A stretch of DNA of 64,000 nt from Amycolatopsis sp. NBRC 101858 (GCF_030269325.1 NZ_BSTD01000002.1:682001-746000), one strand, 5' to 3'; shown: positions 15,805-24,037, numbered from the stretch's first letter. Notes: generated by a model not told the origin, from the letters alone. Program-made: numbers and translations.

Positions 15805-16437
15805 TCAGTGACCACCGAACAGGTGCCCGACCTCGGTTTCGACGTCGTCGAGCCACCCGGCCCGGCGCCGCTCGTCCGCGTCGGCGACCACGCGCAGCAC
15901 CAGCCGGCGCACCTCCGGTTCGCCGAGGTACGGCGGGAGGCAGCGCTTCCAGATCGCGTCGAGCGGATCGCCGAAGAGCGTCCGCTCGCGCTCCTCGGTG
16001 GTGTCGGACGTGTTGACGACCAGCAGCCGCCGCAGCGAGAGCAGCGGATCCGGCGCGCCGCCGGCGTCGTCGAGGCGGTACGCGACACCCGGCACGAGGA
16101 TCCGGTCGAGCCAGCCGCCGAGGATGGCGGGCGGCTTGCCCCACCAGTTCGGGTGAACCGCGACGAGCCCGCCCGCTTCGCGCAGTTCGTCCCGGTGCCG
16201 CCGCACCAGTGGATCCGGTTCGGCGGCGAGGAACTCCTCCGCCCGGGTCCCGCTCGTGTACGCCTCGTCCGCCCGGAGCACCGGGTCGAAGCCTTCGGCG
16301 TACAGGTCGTGGAAGAACACCGGCCGTCCGGCGCGGGTCAGGGCGTCGCGGACCCGCTCGGCGAGGGCGTGGTTGAAGCTCCCGGGCCGGGGGTGGGCCA
16401 GCAGGACCACCACCGGCCGGGACGTCTCGTCGATCAC
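15805..16437 (-). CDS. NAD(P)H:quinone oxidoreductase-like flavoprotein
   Basis: The 210-residue flavodoxin-fold enzyme of the NQO1/KefF/MdaB type shows the FMN/FAD-binding [16 protein letters not shown] at the N terminus, the mid-chain [19 protein letters not shown] typical of the family, and the conserved GVAYRL. It probably reduces quinones or related electrophiles with NAD(P)H by a two-electron route. The start is GTG 16437. It stands alone, with no adjacent potassium-efflux gene, so a KefF role is unlikely. Confidence 0.82.
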   Translation of the reverse strand: MIDETSRPVVVLLAHPRPGSFNHALAERVRDALTRAGRPVFFHDLYAEGFDPVLRADEAYTSGTRAEEFLAAEPDPLVRRHRDELREAGGLVAVHPNWWGKPPAILGGWLDRILVPGVAYRLDDAGGAPDPLLSLRRLLVVNTSDTTEERERTLFGDPLDAIWKRCLPPYLGEPEVRRLVLRVVADADERRRAGWLDDVETEVGHLFGGH

Positions 16438-16467
16438 CGCGTCAGCTTGCCACGGCTCCGGTCCGGA

Positions 16468-16719
16468 TCAGCCCGCGTTCGCCAGCAGGCCCGGGCCCGA
16501 AGGCGCGTTCCGCATCAGGCAGGCGTGGCACGGCATCCCGCGCAGCCCGTCGAGCACTTCGGCCTCGCCGGGGAAGATCTCCTCGCCGCACAGCGCCGTC
16601 AGCTGCGCCGGCACGGCGCCCACCGGCGGCACGGGGATCAGGTGGCAGACGCGTCTGCTTTCACCGACGACGCCTCGGCGTAGCCGCACCAGCGCGAGCA
16701 TCCCACCGTTCTCAGCCAT
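16468..16719 (-). CDS. Small Cys/His-containing protein, unknown
   Basis: This 83-residue protein begins MAENGGMLALVRLRRG. It has scattered Cys/His residues (VCHLIPVPP, ALCGEEIF, MPCHACLM), a spacing suggestive of metal binding. Start 16719 is chosen over further upstream frames because the sequence becomes low-quality and Arg-rich there. The family is not recognised. Its nearest neighbour upstream, on the same strand, is the PucR-type regulator. Confidence 0.55.
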   Translation of the reverse strand: MAENGGMLALVRLRRGVVGESRRVCHLIPVPPVGAVPAQLTALCGEEIFPGEAEVLDGLRGMPCHACLMRNAPSGPGLLANAG

Positions 16720-16804
16720 ACACGGAACGTAGGCCGAACGGCTCATCGCGGCTTCGTGCCCGCGCACCAACGATCTTCGACGGCGGTGGTCCGGGGCACC
16801 AAAG

Positions 16805-18055
16805 TCACGCCGGCGACAGCACGGCCGCACCCAGGCGGTGGCTCAGGTTGAGCGCGAGCTCCACGTCCAGACGGCTCTCCCCCAGCTCGCGCGGCAGCAG
16901 CTCCTGCGCCTTGCGCACGCGGTACTGCACCGAGTTCTTGTGCATCGTCAGCTCCCCCGCGGCCGCCGTGTAGCTGCCGCCGGACGCGAGGAACACGCGC
17001 AGGGTGTCACGCAGCCGCGCGCAGTTCTCGTCGTCGGCGCTCAGCGTGCCGAGCGTGCTCGCGACCCACAGCCGGGCCGCGTTGAGGTCGGTCGTCATGA
17101 GAGCGACCGTGCCGACCTCCCGGAAGGTGAGCACGCGGTCGCAGTGCTCGCCGGCGGCCAGCGCCAGCGCGTGCACGCGGCGGGCCTGCTGGTGGGTGTC
17201 GCGGAACCCGTCGACGCCGGTGCCGGGGTCGCCGACCGTCACGCGCACGCCGGGGTCGGCCTCCGCGAGCGCGGCGTCGAGGTGCTCGCGGCGGACCGAC
17301 GCCACCGGGAGCCACGCCCACGCGCCGGCCTCGTCGCGGGGCACGAACAGCGGACGGCCCTGGCCGCCGGCGCGCTCGAGCACCGCGCCCGCGACCGACT
17401 CCAGCAGCGACAGCACGTCATGGGCCTCGGAAGCGTGCCAGACGACCATCCCCACGTGCGTGCCGCGCAGGCGGTAGCCGATGACCGCCTCGGCCGCGTC
17501 GACGTCGGCCGGGCCGCCGTTCTCGCCCAGCAGGTCCAGCACCTTCGCCGCCCGCGCGGCACTCCGGTTGAGCAGCCACTTGTCGCGTTCGTCCTGGTAG
17601 ACGCTCACGAGCTGGCGCACCACCCGCGTGATGAACTCGTAGGCGACCTTGAGCAGCCGCCGCATCATGGCCCCGAGCAGGGCCGCGTCGTCGACCAGCC
17701 GGATGCACTCCTGGAACCCGAAGTCGAGCATCGCGGCCTGCCCGAGGTCGTACGCCCGGATCAGGTCGAACACCGGCGTGCCGCGCTGCGCCAGCCGGCG
17801 CGCGTACTCCATGGCCGCGGCCGGCGGCTCGACGGTCGCGGGGTCGATGCCGTGCCGGAAGATCTGCAGGGCGGTCTCGATGTTCTGGTAGACGCTCGCC
17901 GACAGCAGGCTCACCATGCGCTCGTCGTCGTTGACCAGCTGGGGCAGGTCGGCCGCGTACAGCTGGACCAGCTCCGCGGTCAGTTCGCCCGCCCGGTCCG
18001 CGAGGGTGGCGGCGATCTGCCGGATGCGATCCGAGACGATTTCTTCGTCCACCAT
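16805..18055 (-). CDS. PucR/CdaR-type transcriptional regulator
   Basis: The 416-residue regulator has an N-terminal helical sensor region (about 1-165, with VYQDERDKWL at its end), a degenerate GGDEF-like middle domain (about 180-310) and the C-terminal PucR helix-turn-helix (LRVFLASGGSYTAAAGELTMHKNSVQYRVRKAQELL). This architecture is common in actinobacteria, where such regulators control catabolic or secondary-metabolic genes. The downstream gene is a small Cys/His protein. The ligand and targets are unknown. ATG 18055. Confidence 0.85.
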   Translation of the reverse strand: MVDEEIVSDRIRQIAATLADRAGELTAELVQLYAADLPQLVNDDERMVSLLSASVYQNIETALQIFRHGIDPATVEPPAAAMEYARRLAQRGTPVFDLIRAYDLGQAAMLDFGFQECIRLVDDAALLGAMMRRLLKVAYEFITRVVRQLVSVYQDERDKWLLNRSAARAAKVLDLLGENGGPADVDAAEAVIGYRLRGTHVGMVVWHASEAHDVLSLLESVAGAVLERAGGQGRPLFVPRDEAGAWAWLPVASVRREHLDAALAEADPGVRVTVGDPGTGVDGFRDTHQQARRVHALALAAGEHCDRVLTFREVGTVALMTTDLNAARLWVASTLGTLSADDENCARLRDTLRVFLASGGSYTAAAGELTMHKNSVQYRVRKAQELLPRELGESRLDVELALNLSHRLGAAVLSPA

Positions 18056-18079
18056 GGAGCCACCCTACGGGGTGAACGA

Positions 18080-18778
18080 TCAAGCTCGTGCGACGAACTC
18101 GTCGATCAAGGCGAACGTTTCGGCCGGTGCCTGAACGTGGGGCACGTGCCCGGCGCCCGCGACGACCTCGAACCGGGCGTCGGCGAACGCGGCCGCGTAG
18201 GCCTTGCCGAACGCCGGCGGCACGACGACGTCGTCCGCGCCCCAGACCAGCAGCGCCGGGATCCGGACGCGCGCGAGCCGGCGCAGCAGCTTCGGGTCGG
18301 CGATCCGCGGGCCGCCGTAAACCCGCAGCGCGGCCATGTCCGCGGGGTCCGGTCCGGGTGCGCCGGGTGGCGGCTGCGGCAGGCTGATCGCGTGACCCTC
18401 GACCTCGGGGCCGATGCCGTCGAGCACGACCAGCCGGCCGAGGCGGTGCCCGCGGTCGCGCACGGCCATTTCGGCCGCGACCCAGCCGCCGAAGGAGCTG
18501 GCGACCACGAGCACGTCGTCGGCGTCTTCGTCGTCCAGGAGGTCGAGGTAGGTGACGGCGAGGTCGTCGACGCCGGAGAACCAGTCCGGCCGGGGCGTGC
18601 CGGCCCCGCCCGGGTGCGTCGGCGCGAGCACGCGGGCGTGCGGCGCGAAGTGCTCGACGATCGGCTCGACGCCGCGCGGGCCGGCGCCGCCGTGCAGGAC
18701 GAAGACGGTGCGGTCGCCGCGGCCGGTGTCGACGAGGGGGATGTCCAGTCCAGAGTGGGGCCGCAGGGTGCGGGTCAT
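18080..18778 (-). CDS. Alpha/beta-fold hydrolase
   Basis: The 232-residue hydrolase has an oxyanion-hole segment VFVLHGGAGP, a nucleophile elbow VVASSFGGW (Ser in S-F-G-G), an acid residue in VWGADDVVVP and a catalytic His in GAGHVPHVQAP, so it is a complete triad. ATG 18778 is 14 bases after the flavin monooxygenase gene and has a usable ribosome site (GGAAGGAACC). As the third gene of a TetR-controlled operon, it probably works with the monooxygenase on the same xenobiotic or antibiotic-like compound. Confidence 0.85.
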   Translation of the reverse strand: MTRTLRPHSGLDIPLVDTGRGDRTVFVLHGGAGPRGVEPIVEHFAPHARVLAPTHPGGAGTPRPDWFSGVDDLAVTYLDLLDDEDADDVLVVASSFGGWVAAEMAVRDRGHRLGRLVVLDGIGPEVEGHAISLPQPPPGAPGPDPADMAALRVYGGPRIADPKLLRRLARVRIPALLVWGADDVVVPPAFGKAYAAAFADARFEVVAGAGHVPHVQAPAETFALIDEFVARA

Positions 18779-18792
18779 GGTGGTTCCTTCCG

Positions 18793-19887
18793 TCAGTGGT
18801 GGGCGAGCATCCGCTCGACGAGCGCGCGCGGGGCGTCGGGCCGGAAGCAGATTTCGAGGTTGTCCTCGGACTCGCGGGCGGCTTCTCCCGCCCGTGGGAA
18901 CAGCGCGGTTTCGTACGCCGTGAGAGCGCTTTCGACGTCGTCGTGGGTGGCCAGCGCGAGACCCAGTTCGGTGGCGTCGAGCATGGCGAGGTTCGCACCC
19001 TCCCCCGCAAACGGCGACATGACGTGCGCCGCGTCGCCGAGCAGGGTCACACCCGGCGCCCGCACCCACCGGTGGCCGGCCGGCAGGGCGTGGATCGGAC
19101 GCGGGACCAGGACGCCGTCGCTTTCCTCGATCAGGGCGCGCAGCCCCGCGTCGAAGCCGGCGAAGACGTCGAGCAGGCGCGCGCGGTCGACGAGGTCCGC
19201 GACCGCGTCCGGGTCTTCGTTCTCGACCGCGGCGTACACCCGGATCCGGCCGCCGCCGTTGCGCTGGGCGATCAGGCCCTTCCCGCCGGCCAGCGCGAAC
19301 ATCGAGCCCGGGCCGACGAGCGCGGCCGCGGCCGGGTGCCGTTCGTCCACATCGGACAAGTTGGCTTCCACGAACGACAGTCCGGAGTAGCCCGGCACGG
19401 TGGCCGACAGCAGTGGCCGGACCTTCGACCACGCGCCGTCCGCGCCGACGACCAGGTCGGCCTCGACAATCTCGCCGGTGCCCAAGGTGAGCCGCCCGGC
19501 GGACACCGCGGTCACCTTGGTGCCCCAGCGGACGACGCCGGCCGGCAGCGATTCGACCAGGATCCGTTTGAGCGCCCCGCGATCCACCTCGGGCCGGGTA
19601 CCGCCGCTCTCCTCGGCGGTCTCCTCGAAGTGGACGACGCCGTCGCGGTCCAGGATGCGCAGGGCCTCGCCTTCTTCCCGCGCCACGGCACGGAACTGCG
19701 CGGTCAGGCCGGCTTCGGCGAGTGCGCGCAGGCCGGACTCTTCGTGCAGGTCGAGCGTGCCTCCCTGGTCGCGGGCGGTCGGTGAGGCGTCGAGCTCGTA
19801 GACGGTCGACGCGATCCCGCGGGTGTGCAGGACGCGGGCCAGCGTGAGGCCGCCCAGCCCGCCGCCGACGATGGCGATGCCGGTCAT
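18793..19887 (-). CDS. FAD-dependent monooxygenase, TetX/PHBH-like
   Basis: The 364-residue group A flavin monooxygenase shows the dinucleotide fold IVGGGLGGLTLARVLH at the N terminus, the middle DG motif (VVGADGAWSKVR) and the second FAD motif (TLLGDAAHVMSPFAGEGANLAMLDA). TDLHEESG-like and FAGEGAN features are those of TetX-type proteins, which hydroxylate aromatic polyketides and drugs. The real substrate is unknown. ATG 19887 overlaps the TetR stop as ATGA, so regulator and enzyme are coupled, which is typical of self-controlled detoxification operons. Confidence 0.88.
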   Translation of the reverse strand: MTGIAIVGGGLGGLTLARVLHTRGIASTVYELDASPTARDQGGTLDLHEESGLRALAEAGLTAQFRAVAREEGEALRILDRDGVVHFEETAEESGGTRPEVDRGALKRILVESLPAGVVRWGTKVTAVSAGRLTLGTGEIVEADLVVGADGAWSKVRPLLSATVPGYSGLSFVEANLSDVDERHPAAAALVGPGSMFALAGGKGLIAQRNGGGRIRVYAAVENEDPDAVADLVDRARLLDVFAGFDAGLRALIEESDGVLVPRPIHALPAGHRWVRAPGVTLLGDAAHVMSPFAGEGANLAMLDATELGLALATHDDVESALTAYETALFPRAGEAARESEDNLEICFRPDAPRALVERMLAHH

Positions 19888-20573
19888 GGGGTCTCCTCGG
19901 GTTCGGGGCGCGGGGTGGCGAGCGCGCCGTTGAGCAGCGCGTCGAACGCCCATCGCGAACGAGCGGGGCCGGGGCCGGACACCAGGTCGGCGGCCAGCGC
20001 GGCGATGTGCGGATGAGTCCGCGCGGATGCGGTGGCCAGCGAGCCGACCATGACGTCGTGCTCGCGGGCGGCCCCCGGCTTCTCGCGACGGCTGCCGTTT
20101 TCGACGGCGGTCGCCGTGGCGGTCAGCAGCAGGACGTCGACCGCCCAGGCGGCCTGCCCGGGAGCCATGCCGCCCGCGTCGAGCAGCGCGAGCACCGCTT
20201 CGACGAGGGCCAGGTAATGCGGCCCGCTCAGCCGGGTCACCAGCGCGACCCGGGCGAGGCTCGGGTGCGCGAAGAGGACGGACCGGTAGGAGTCCAGGAC
20301 GGCCCACAGGCGCTCGCGCCAGTCGCCCGTCCCGCCGAGGTCCACCTCCGCGAGCAGTTCGTCGAGCACGGCGGCGTGCAGTTCTTCGGTGTCCTTGACG
20401 TACACGTAGAGCGAGGCCGCGCCGGTGTCCAGCTCCTTCGCGAGCCGGCGCATGGTGACGCGCTCGACGCCCTCGGCGCGCATCACCGCGACGGCGGTCG
20501 CGACGATGCCTTCGCGGGTCAACGCCGGTTTCGCCGGGCGTTCCCGACGGTTGTACGTGCTTTCCGGAGCCAT
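19884..20573 (-). CDS. TetR-family repressor of the monooxygenase operon
   Basis: The 229-residue regulator has an N-terminal helix-turn-helix (RVTMRRLAKELDTGAASLYVYVKDTEEL) and a C-terminal domain of the TetR_C (tetracycline-repressor-like) class. Its ATG (20573) is six bases from a TACAGT -10 box and 14 bases from the first of two CGAACATGTTCG palindromes, so autoregulation is very likely. It is the first gene of an operon with the flavin monooxygenase and hydrolase; the inducer is probably their substrate. Confidence 0.88.
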   Translation of the reverse strand: MAPESTYNRRERPAKPALTREGIVATAVAVMRAEGVERVTMRRLAKELDTGAASLYVYVKDTEELHAAVLDELLAEVDLGGTGDWRERLWAVLDSYRSVLFAHPSLARVALVTRLSGPHYLALVEAVLALLDAGGMAPGQAAWAVDVLLLTATATAVENGSRREKPGAAREHDVMVGSLATASARTHPHIAALAADLVSGPGPARSRWAFDALLNGALATPRPEPEETP

Positions 20574-20586
20574 GCCTCCACTGTAG

Positions 20587-20598
20587 CGAACATGTTCG
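20587..20598. promoter_or_regulatory. TetR operator 1
   Basis: CGAACATGTTCG, a perfect 12-bp palindrome, begins right behind the tetR -10 box. The identical core recurs 30 bp away, exactly three helical turns, on the same face of the DNA. Confidence 0.75.
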
Positions 20599-20614
20599 TT
20601 CCGAGCACGTTTGC

Positions 20615-20630
20615 GACGAACATGTTCGTC
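20615..20630. promoter_or_regulatory. TetR operator 2
   Basis: GACGAACATGTTCGTC is a perfect 16-bp palindrome containing the same 12-bp core as operator 1. Its greater symmetry suggests it is the higher-affinity copy. Confidence 0.75.
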
Positions 20631-20794
20631 GCGGCCTGCGTCACAGCTACCGCCGGCGCGGGCTTCCCCACGCTCGCGAACACGGGAGCGAGTGACCGAA
20701 CTGATCCGTCAGGCCCAATGTGCACCGCTGCCCGGTTGAATGCTTCCGCACTGAAACAATCGGAAACAAATCCGAAACACAGACCAGTCCCCTA

Positions 20795-20810
20795 ACTGGT
20801 CTGGACCACA
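20795..20810. promoter_or_regulatory. DasR-responsive-element-like site
   Basis: ACTGGTCTGGACCACA matches the dre consensus ACTGGTCTAGACCACT at 14 of 16 positions. An inverted half site (AGACCAGT) directly precedes it. DasR is the GntR-family N-acetylglucosamine regulator of actinomycetes. Confidence 0.5.
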
Positions 20811-20861
20811 ATATGAAGATCACCCGGATGGCGGTTTCTGGCTCTACCGCAGGGTAAATCC

Positions 20862-20877
20862 AAAGGTACAGACCACT
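20862..20877. promoter_or_regulatory. Second, weaker dre-like site
   Basis: AAAGGTACAGACCACT matches 12 of 16 positions of the dre consensus, with the right half (AGACCACT) intact. It lies 67 bp downstream of the first site, before the doxX-like gene. Confidence 0.35.
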
Positions 20878-21028
20878 CTGGCATTTCGCCAGAGAAAACC
20901 GGTTAAGCAACTTTCGGGGGGTGCGTGAACTTCTCACGGACGGTATATCTGATTCCACCGAATCCGCAGCGGCCGGCGCCACCACCGGCCGGTTCGATGC
21001 CGTCCGCCCCCCGCTCACCGGAGGCACC

Positions 21029-21454
21029 ATGCACCGCCTGGACCCGGCCCGCGACCACGTCATCGGGCTCTACCGGATCGTGATCGGCTTCCTCTTCGCC
21101 TGCCACGGCCTGAAAACGCTGTTCGGCCTGTTCGGTGCGAAGGCACCCGCCGCCGTCGGGGTGTGGCCTGGGTGGTGGGCCGCGGTGATCCAGCTCGTCT
21201 GCGGCACGCTCGTCTGCCTGGGCCTCGGCACCCGGGCGGCCGCGATCCTCGGCTCCGGCTCGATGGCCTTCGCGTACTTCACCGCGCACCTGCCGGACGG
21301 CCTGTTCCCGATCCAGAACGGCGGCGAAGCGGCGACGCTCTTCTGCTGGAGCCTGCTCGTCGTCGCGTTCGTCGGCCCCGGCCGCTTCGCGCTCGGCAAC
21401 CTGCCCGCCCTGCGACGGGCTTCCGAACCGGCGCGGGAGCGCGTAACGGCTTAG
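21029..21454 (+). CDS. DoxX-family membrane protein
   Basis: The 141-residue protein has four membrane helices and the DoxX pattern: RIVIGFLFACHGLKTLFG in helix 1, a PAAVGVWPGWWAAVIQLVCG loop/helix, and a FAYFTAHLPDGLFPIQNGGEAATLFCWSLL segment. DoxX-like proteins have been linked to thiol and oxidative stress in mycobacteria. ATG 21029 follows GGAGG by five bases and is preferred over an upstream in-frame GTG at 20921 that would add an unconserved polar leader. The long upstream region with dre-like sites suggests control by amino-sugar status. Confidence 0.85.
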   Translation: MHRLDPARDHVIGLYRIVIGFLFACHGLKTLFGLFGAKAPAAVGVWPGWWAAVIQLVCGTLVCLGLGTRAAAILGSGSMAFAYFTAHLPDGLFPIQNGGEAATLFCWSLLVVAFVGPGRFALGNLPALRRASEPARERVTA

Positions 21455-21957
21455 GGGCGCGAGATCCCGACGCCGCTGCGGGCGTCGGGACCGTACTTCG
21501 CCAGCTCCGCCGCGAGGTCGAGCCGCCCGCTCTTCCCCCGGTCCTCGTCGGTCAGCAGCTCGCGCGGGATGATCCAGACGACTTCGAACTCGAGCCCGCT
21601 GGGATCCTTGGCGTACAAGGACTTCGTGGTGCCGTGGTCGGAGGAGCCGACGAGCGCGCCGGCCTCGGTGAGGCGGCCGGCGAGCCGCTCGAGGTCGCCG
21701 AGCGTGTCGACTTCCCACGCGAGGTGGTACAGCCCCACCGACGTCTTCCCCGCACCGGAGTCCGCGGCGGCCGAGCCGAGCTCGAACAGGCCGAGGTCGT
21801 GGTCGTTGGTCGACCCGGGTCCCCGCAGGAAGGCCGCGCCGGGGTACAGCTCGCCGTCTTCGGTGTATTCGAACCCCAGCACGTCCCGGTAGAACGCGAC
21901 GCTTTCGGCCAGATCCCGGACGTAGAGCACGGCGTGGTTCAGGCGAAAGATCGACAT
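21451..21957 (-). CDS. VOC-family (glyoxalase/dioxygenase fold) protein
   Basis: The 168-residue metalloenzyme-fold protein has two beta-alpha-beta-beta-beta units. The first starts LNHAVLYVRDLAESVAFYRDVLGF and the second has VGLYHLAWEVDTLGDLERL, with DPSGLEFEVVW near the end. His in LNHAV, His in LYHLAW and Glu in LEFEVVW are the probable metal ligands, as in glyoxalase I and extradiol dioxygenases. The specific reaction is unknown. ATG 21957. A 14-bp near-palindrome lies about 30 bases upstream. The 3' end overlaps the convergent doxX by 4 bases. Confidence 0.85.
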   Translation of the reverse strand: MSIFRLNHAVLYVRDLAESVAFYRDVLGFEYTEDGELYPGAAFLRGPGSTNDHDLGLFELGSAAADSGAGKTSVGLYHLAWEVDTLGDLERLAGRLTEAGALVGSSDHGTTKSLYAKDPSGLEFEVVWIIPRELLTDEDRGKSGRLDLAAELAKYGPDARSGVGISRP

Positions 21958-21985
21958 CGAGGCTCCCCGCGCGGCACGCACATCG

Positions 21986-21999
21986 GTTGAAGTTTCAAC
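21986..21999. promoter_or_regulatory. Near-palindromic operator before the VOC gene
   Basis: GTTGAA-GT-TTCAAC has perfect 6-bp arms and lies 29 bases upstream of the VOC start codon. MarR- or Rrf2-like regulators bind dyads of this size; no such regulator is adjacent. Confidence 0.45.
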
Positions 22000-22168
22000 T
22001 GAAGGTTACCACGAACGACGGTGCCCGGACTTCTCCGAGACCCACTCTCGGTAGGTGCGGTGACCGACCGGGCGACAAACCTTCGACACCGCATCGAGGC
22101 CCTGGTCAGGCGCGCCGGCGGTTCGTAGGGTGGATCCACCGCAGGACACCGTGTCAGCTGTCCCGCGG

Positions 22169-22224
22169 GCGGTGGCGGCCCCGGGTCCGACCTTTCCCCG
22201 AAGCCAAGTCCGGGGCGCCACCGC
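22169..22224 (-). terminator. Hairpin downstream of the M15 peptidase gene
   Basis: GCGGTGGCGGCCCCGG (22169-22184) pairs with CCGGGGCGCCACCGC (22210-22224) with one bulged base, around a 25-base loop. It ends seven bases from the peptidase stop. Confidence 0.5.
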
Positions 22225-22230
22225 GTTTCG

Positions 22231-22989
22231 TCAGCTCACGGTCCCGCTCTCCCACCACCAGCTCTGCGAGCCGTAGGCGTATTCCACCCGGCTGTCGACG
22301 TGCTGGTGCGCGTCCGAGAGCGTGTACCGCTCCAGTCCGGAGAAGCCGCAGGCCTCGGCGAGCACGTAGACCTGGCGGGTGCTCAGCCCGTTGACGTAGG
22401 CGTCGGCCGCGGTGCCGTAGACGTGCATGCTGTTCGACGCGCCGCCGACCGACTGGTTGTGCGCGATGCTGCGAAAGCCGGAGGAGATCGTGATCGACCG
22501 GCCGCCCGCCTTGAGCCGCAACGCTTCCAGCTTGTACATCAGCCGGCGGACGTTCTCCTTGACCGTCGCCTCGGCGACTTTCCCGCCGCCGAACCCGGTG
22601 CCGTCCTTCGACATGAACTCGCTCCACTCGAAGTGCGCGGTCGAGCCGTCGGCCGACTCGAGAGCGTCGAGCGCGGCGAAGTCGTCGGCGTCGGCGATCC
22701 CGTTCGCCGTCAGGTGGTTCGCGGCCTGGAAGCGCTTCAGCGCGGCCGTGGTGCCGGGCCCGAAGTCCCCGTCGACCGAGACGTAGGTCTGCTGCGGACC
22801 GTCGGCGGCCCACCCGGCGACGCGGATCTGCAGCTCCTTCACGGCGGCGCCGGTCGAGCCGGACTTCAGCGAAGACGGCCAGGAGTAGGCCTCCGCGACC
22901 GCGGGGAAAGCCGTCATCGCGGCGACGCCACCGGCCAGGGCGAGCCCGGACTTGATCAGGGTGCGGCGGTCGAAGCGGGACGGGCTCAT
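22231..22989 (-). CDS. Tat-exported peptidoglycan-binding D-Ala-D-Ala carboxypeptidase (M15)
   Basis: The 252-residue secreted zinc peptidase starts with a twin-arginine signal (FDRRTLIKS, cleavage near AEA at 34). A peptidoglycan-binding domain (about 42-105, VKELQIRVAGWAADGP...VDGDFGPGTTAALKRFQ) and a peptidase M15A domain follow. Probable zinc ligands are His189, Asp196 and His230 (SNSMHVYGTAAD; AHQHVD). The architecture is that of the Streptomyces albus G carboxypeptidase. It should trim peptidoglycan stem peptides outside the membrane. ATG 22989 is used. It is divergent from the hydrolase/TetR pair. Confidence 0.9.
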   Translation of the reverse strand: MSPSRFDRRTLIKSGLALAGGVAAMTAFPAVAEAYSWPSSLKSGSTGAAVKELQIRVAGWAADGPQQTYVSVDGDFGPGTTAALKRFQAANHLTANGIADADDFAALDALESADGSTAHFEWSEFMSKDGTGFGGGKVAEATVKENVRRLMYKLEALRLKAGGRSITISSGFRSIAHNQSVGGASNSMHVYGTAADAYVNGLSTRQVYVLAEACGFSGLERYTLSDAHQHVDSRVEYAYGSQSWWWESGTVS

Positions 22990-23133
22990 CGGAACCTCCG
23001 AAGTGCTCGGCGACAGGGCGCCGCAGCAGACCCCGGCCGGCCAAAGATCCGCCAAGCTCCATCCCCGCCGGCCCGGGCCCCGCGCCGGCCGGCCGCACTC
23101 TTCGTGAATCCCTGACGAGCCACACTCATTTAC

Positions 23134-23154
23134 ATACATACACCACGTATGTAT
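23134..23154. promoter_or_regulatory. TetR-type operator before the hydrolase gene
   Basis: ATACATAC-ACCAC-GTATGTAT has perfect 8-bp arms with a 5-base spacer, ending nine bases before the hydrolase ATG (23164). The likely binder is the TetR regulator encoded by the second gene of the pair. Confidence 0.65.
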
Positions 23155-23163
23155 CCTCGCCCC

Positions 23164-24033
23164 ATGACGAATCGGAGCGAATCCCTGGGTCAGGAGCGCC
23201 GGGTCCGGCTGCCGGCCGGCGAGGTGCGGTACTTCGAGCGGGGTGCGGGTGCCCCGGTGGTGTTCGTCCACGGGGTGCTGACGAACGCCGAGCTGTGGCG
23301 GAAGGTGGTGCCGGACGTCGCCGCCGCCGGATTGCGGTGCCTGGCCCCGGATCTGCCGCTCGGCTCGCACGACCTCCCGATGCGGGCGGACGCCGACCTC
23401 TCCCCCGCCGGCAACGCCGACCTGATCGCCGACTTCCTCGACGCGCTCGACCTGCGGGACGTCACGCTCGTCGCGAACGACACCGGCGGTGCGCTGACGC
23501 AGATCCTGCTCAGCCGCCGTCCGGAGCGGGTCGGGCGGGTCGTGCTCACGCCGTCGGACTGCTTCGAGTACTTCTTCCCGCCGATCTTCAAGGCACTGCC
23601 GCCGATCGCCCGGATCCCCGGTTCGATGGCGGTGCTCGGGCAGCTGCTGCGGATCCGCGCGCTGTACCCGCTGCCCGTGCTCTTCGGCTGGGTGACCAAG
23701 CGGCCGCTGCCGGACGCCGTCGCGCAGGCCTACCTGTCGCCGCTGCGGAAGTCCGCCGGGGTGCGCCGCGACCTGCGCAAGCTGCTGCGCGAGGTGCACC
23801 CGCGGCACACGCTCGCCGCCGCGGAGGCGCTGCGGACCTTCGACCGGCCGGTGCTGCTCGCGTGGGCCCCGGAGGACAAGCTCTTCCCGATCCGGCTGGC
23901 CCACCGCCTCGCCGCGCTGCTCCCGGACGCGAGGGTCGTGGAAGTCCCGGACTCCTACACCTTCGTCTCCGAAGACCAGCCCGCCGCGCTGGCCGGGCAC
24001 ATCGTCGAGTTCGCGGGCGTCATGGCAGATTAG
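23164..24033 (+). CDS. Alpha/beta hydrolase, haloalkane-dehalogenase-like
   Basis: The 289-residue hydrolase has FVHGVLTNAELWRKV around the oxyanion hole. The nucleophile elbow is VANDTGGAL, with Asp in place of Ser, as in haloalkane dehalogenases and epoxide hydrolases. The acid and His positions are less clear: LAWAPEDKLFP has acidic residues, but the usual C-terminal His is replaced near PDSYTFVSED. So the triad may be incomplete. ATG 23164 is preferred because the ATG at 23149 lies inside the operator. It is followed by the tetR-like gene. Confidence 0.75.
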   Translation: MTNRSESLGQERRVRLPAGEVRYFERGAGAPVVFVHGVLTNAELWRKVVPDVAAAGLRCLAPDLPLGSHDLPMRADADLSPAGNADLIADFLDALDLRDVTLVANDTGGALTQILLSRRPERVGRVVLTPSDCFEYFFPPIFKALPPIARIPGSMAVLGQLLRIRALYPLPVLFGWVTKRPLPDAVAQAYLSPLRKSAGVRRDLRKLLREVHPRHTLAAAEALRTFDRPVLLAWAPEDKLFPIRLAHRLAALLPDARVVEVPDSYTFVSEDQPAALAGHIVEFAGVMAD

Positions 24034-24037
24034 GCGG

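Larger units (their letters stand above)
20574..21028. other. 455-bp regulatory gap between tetR and doxX
   Basis: This divergent intergenic region is less GC-rich than its surroundings. It holds the TetR -10 box (TACAGT on the minus strand, 20585-20580), two identical TetR-type palindromes, three phased GAAACA direct repeats (20753, 20763, 20774) and two DasR-box-like sites. I see no credible gene in it. Confidence 0.7.

Noticed and set aside
15805..16437. KefF potassium-efflux ancillary protein
   Set aside because: No KefB/KefC-type gene nearby; the fold is shared by many quinone reductases.
22990..23130. c-di-AMP (ydaO-type) riboswitch before the M15 peptidase gene
   Set aside because: Known to occur before actinobacterial wall peptidases, but I could not match its conserved core in this short leader.
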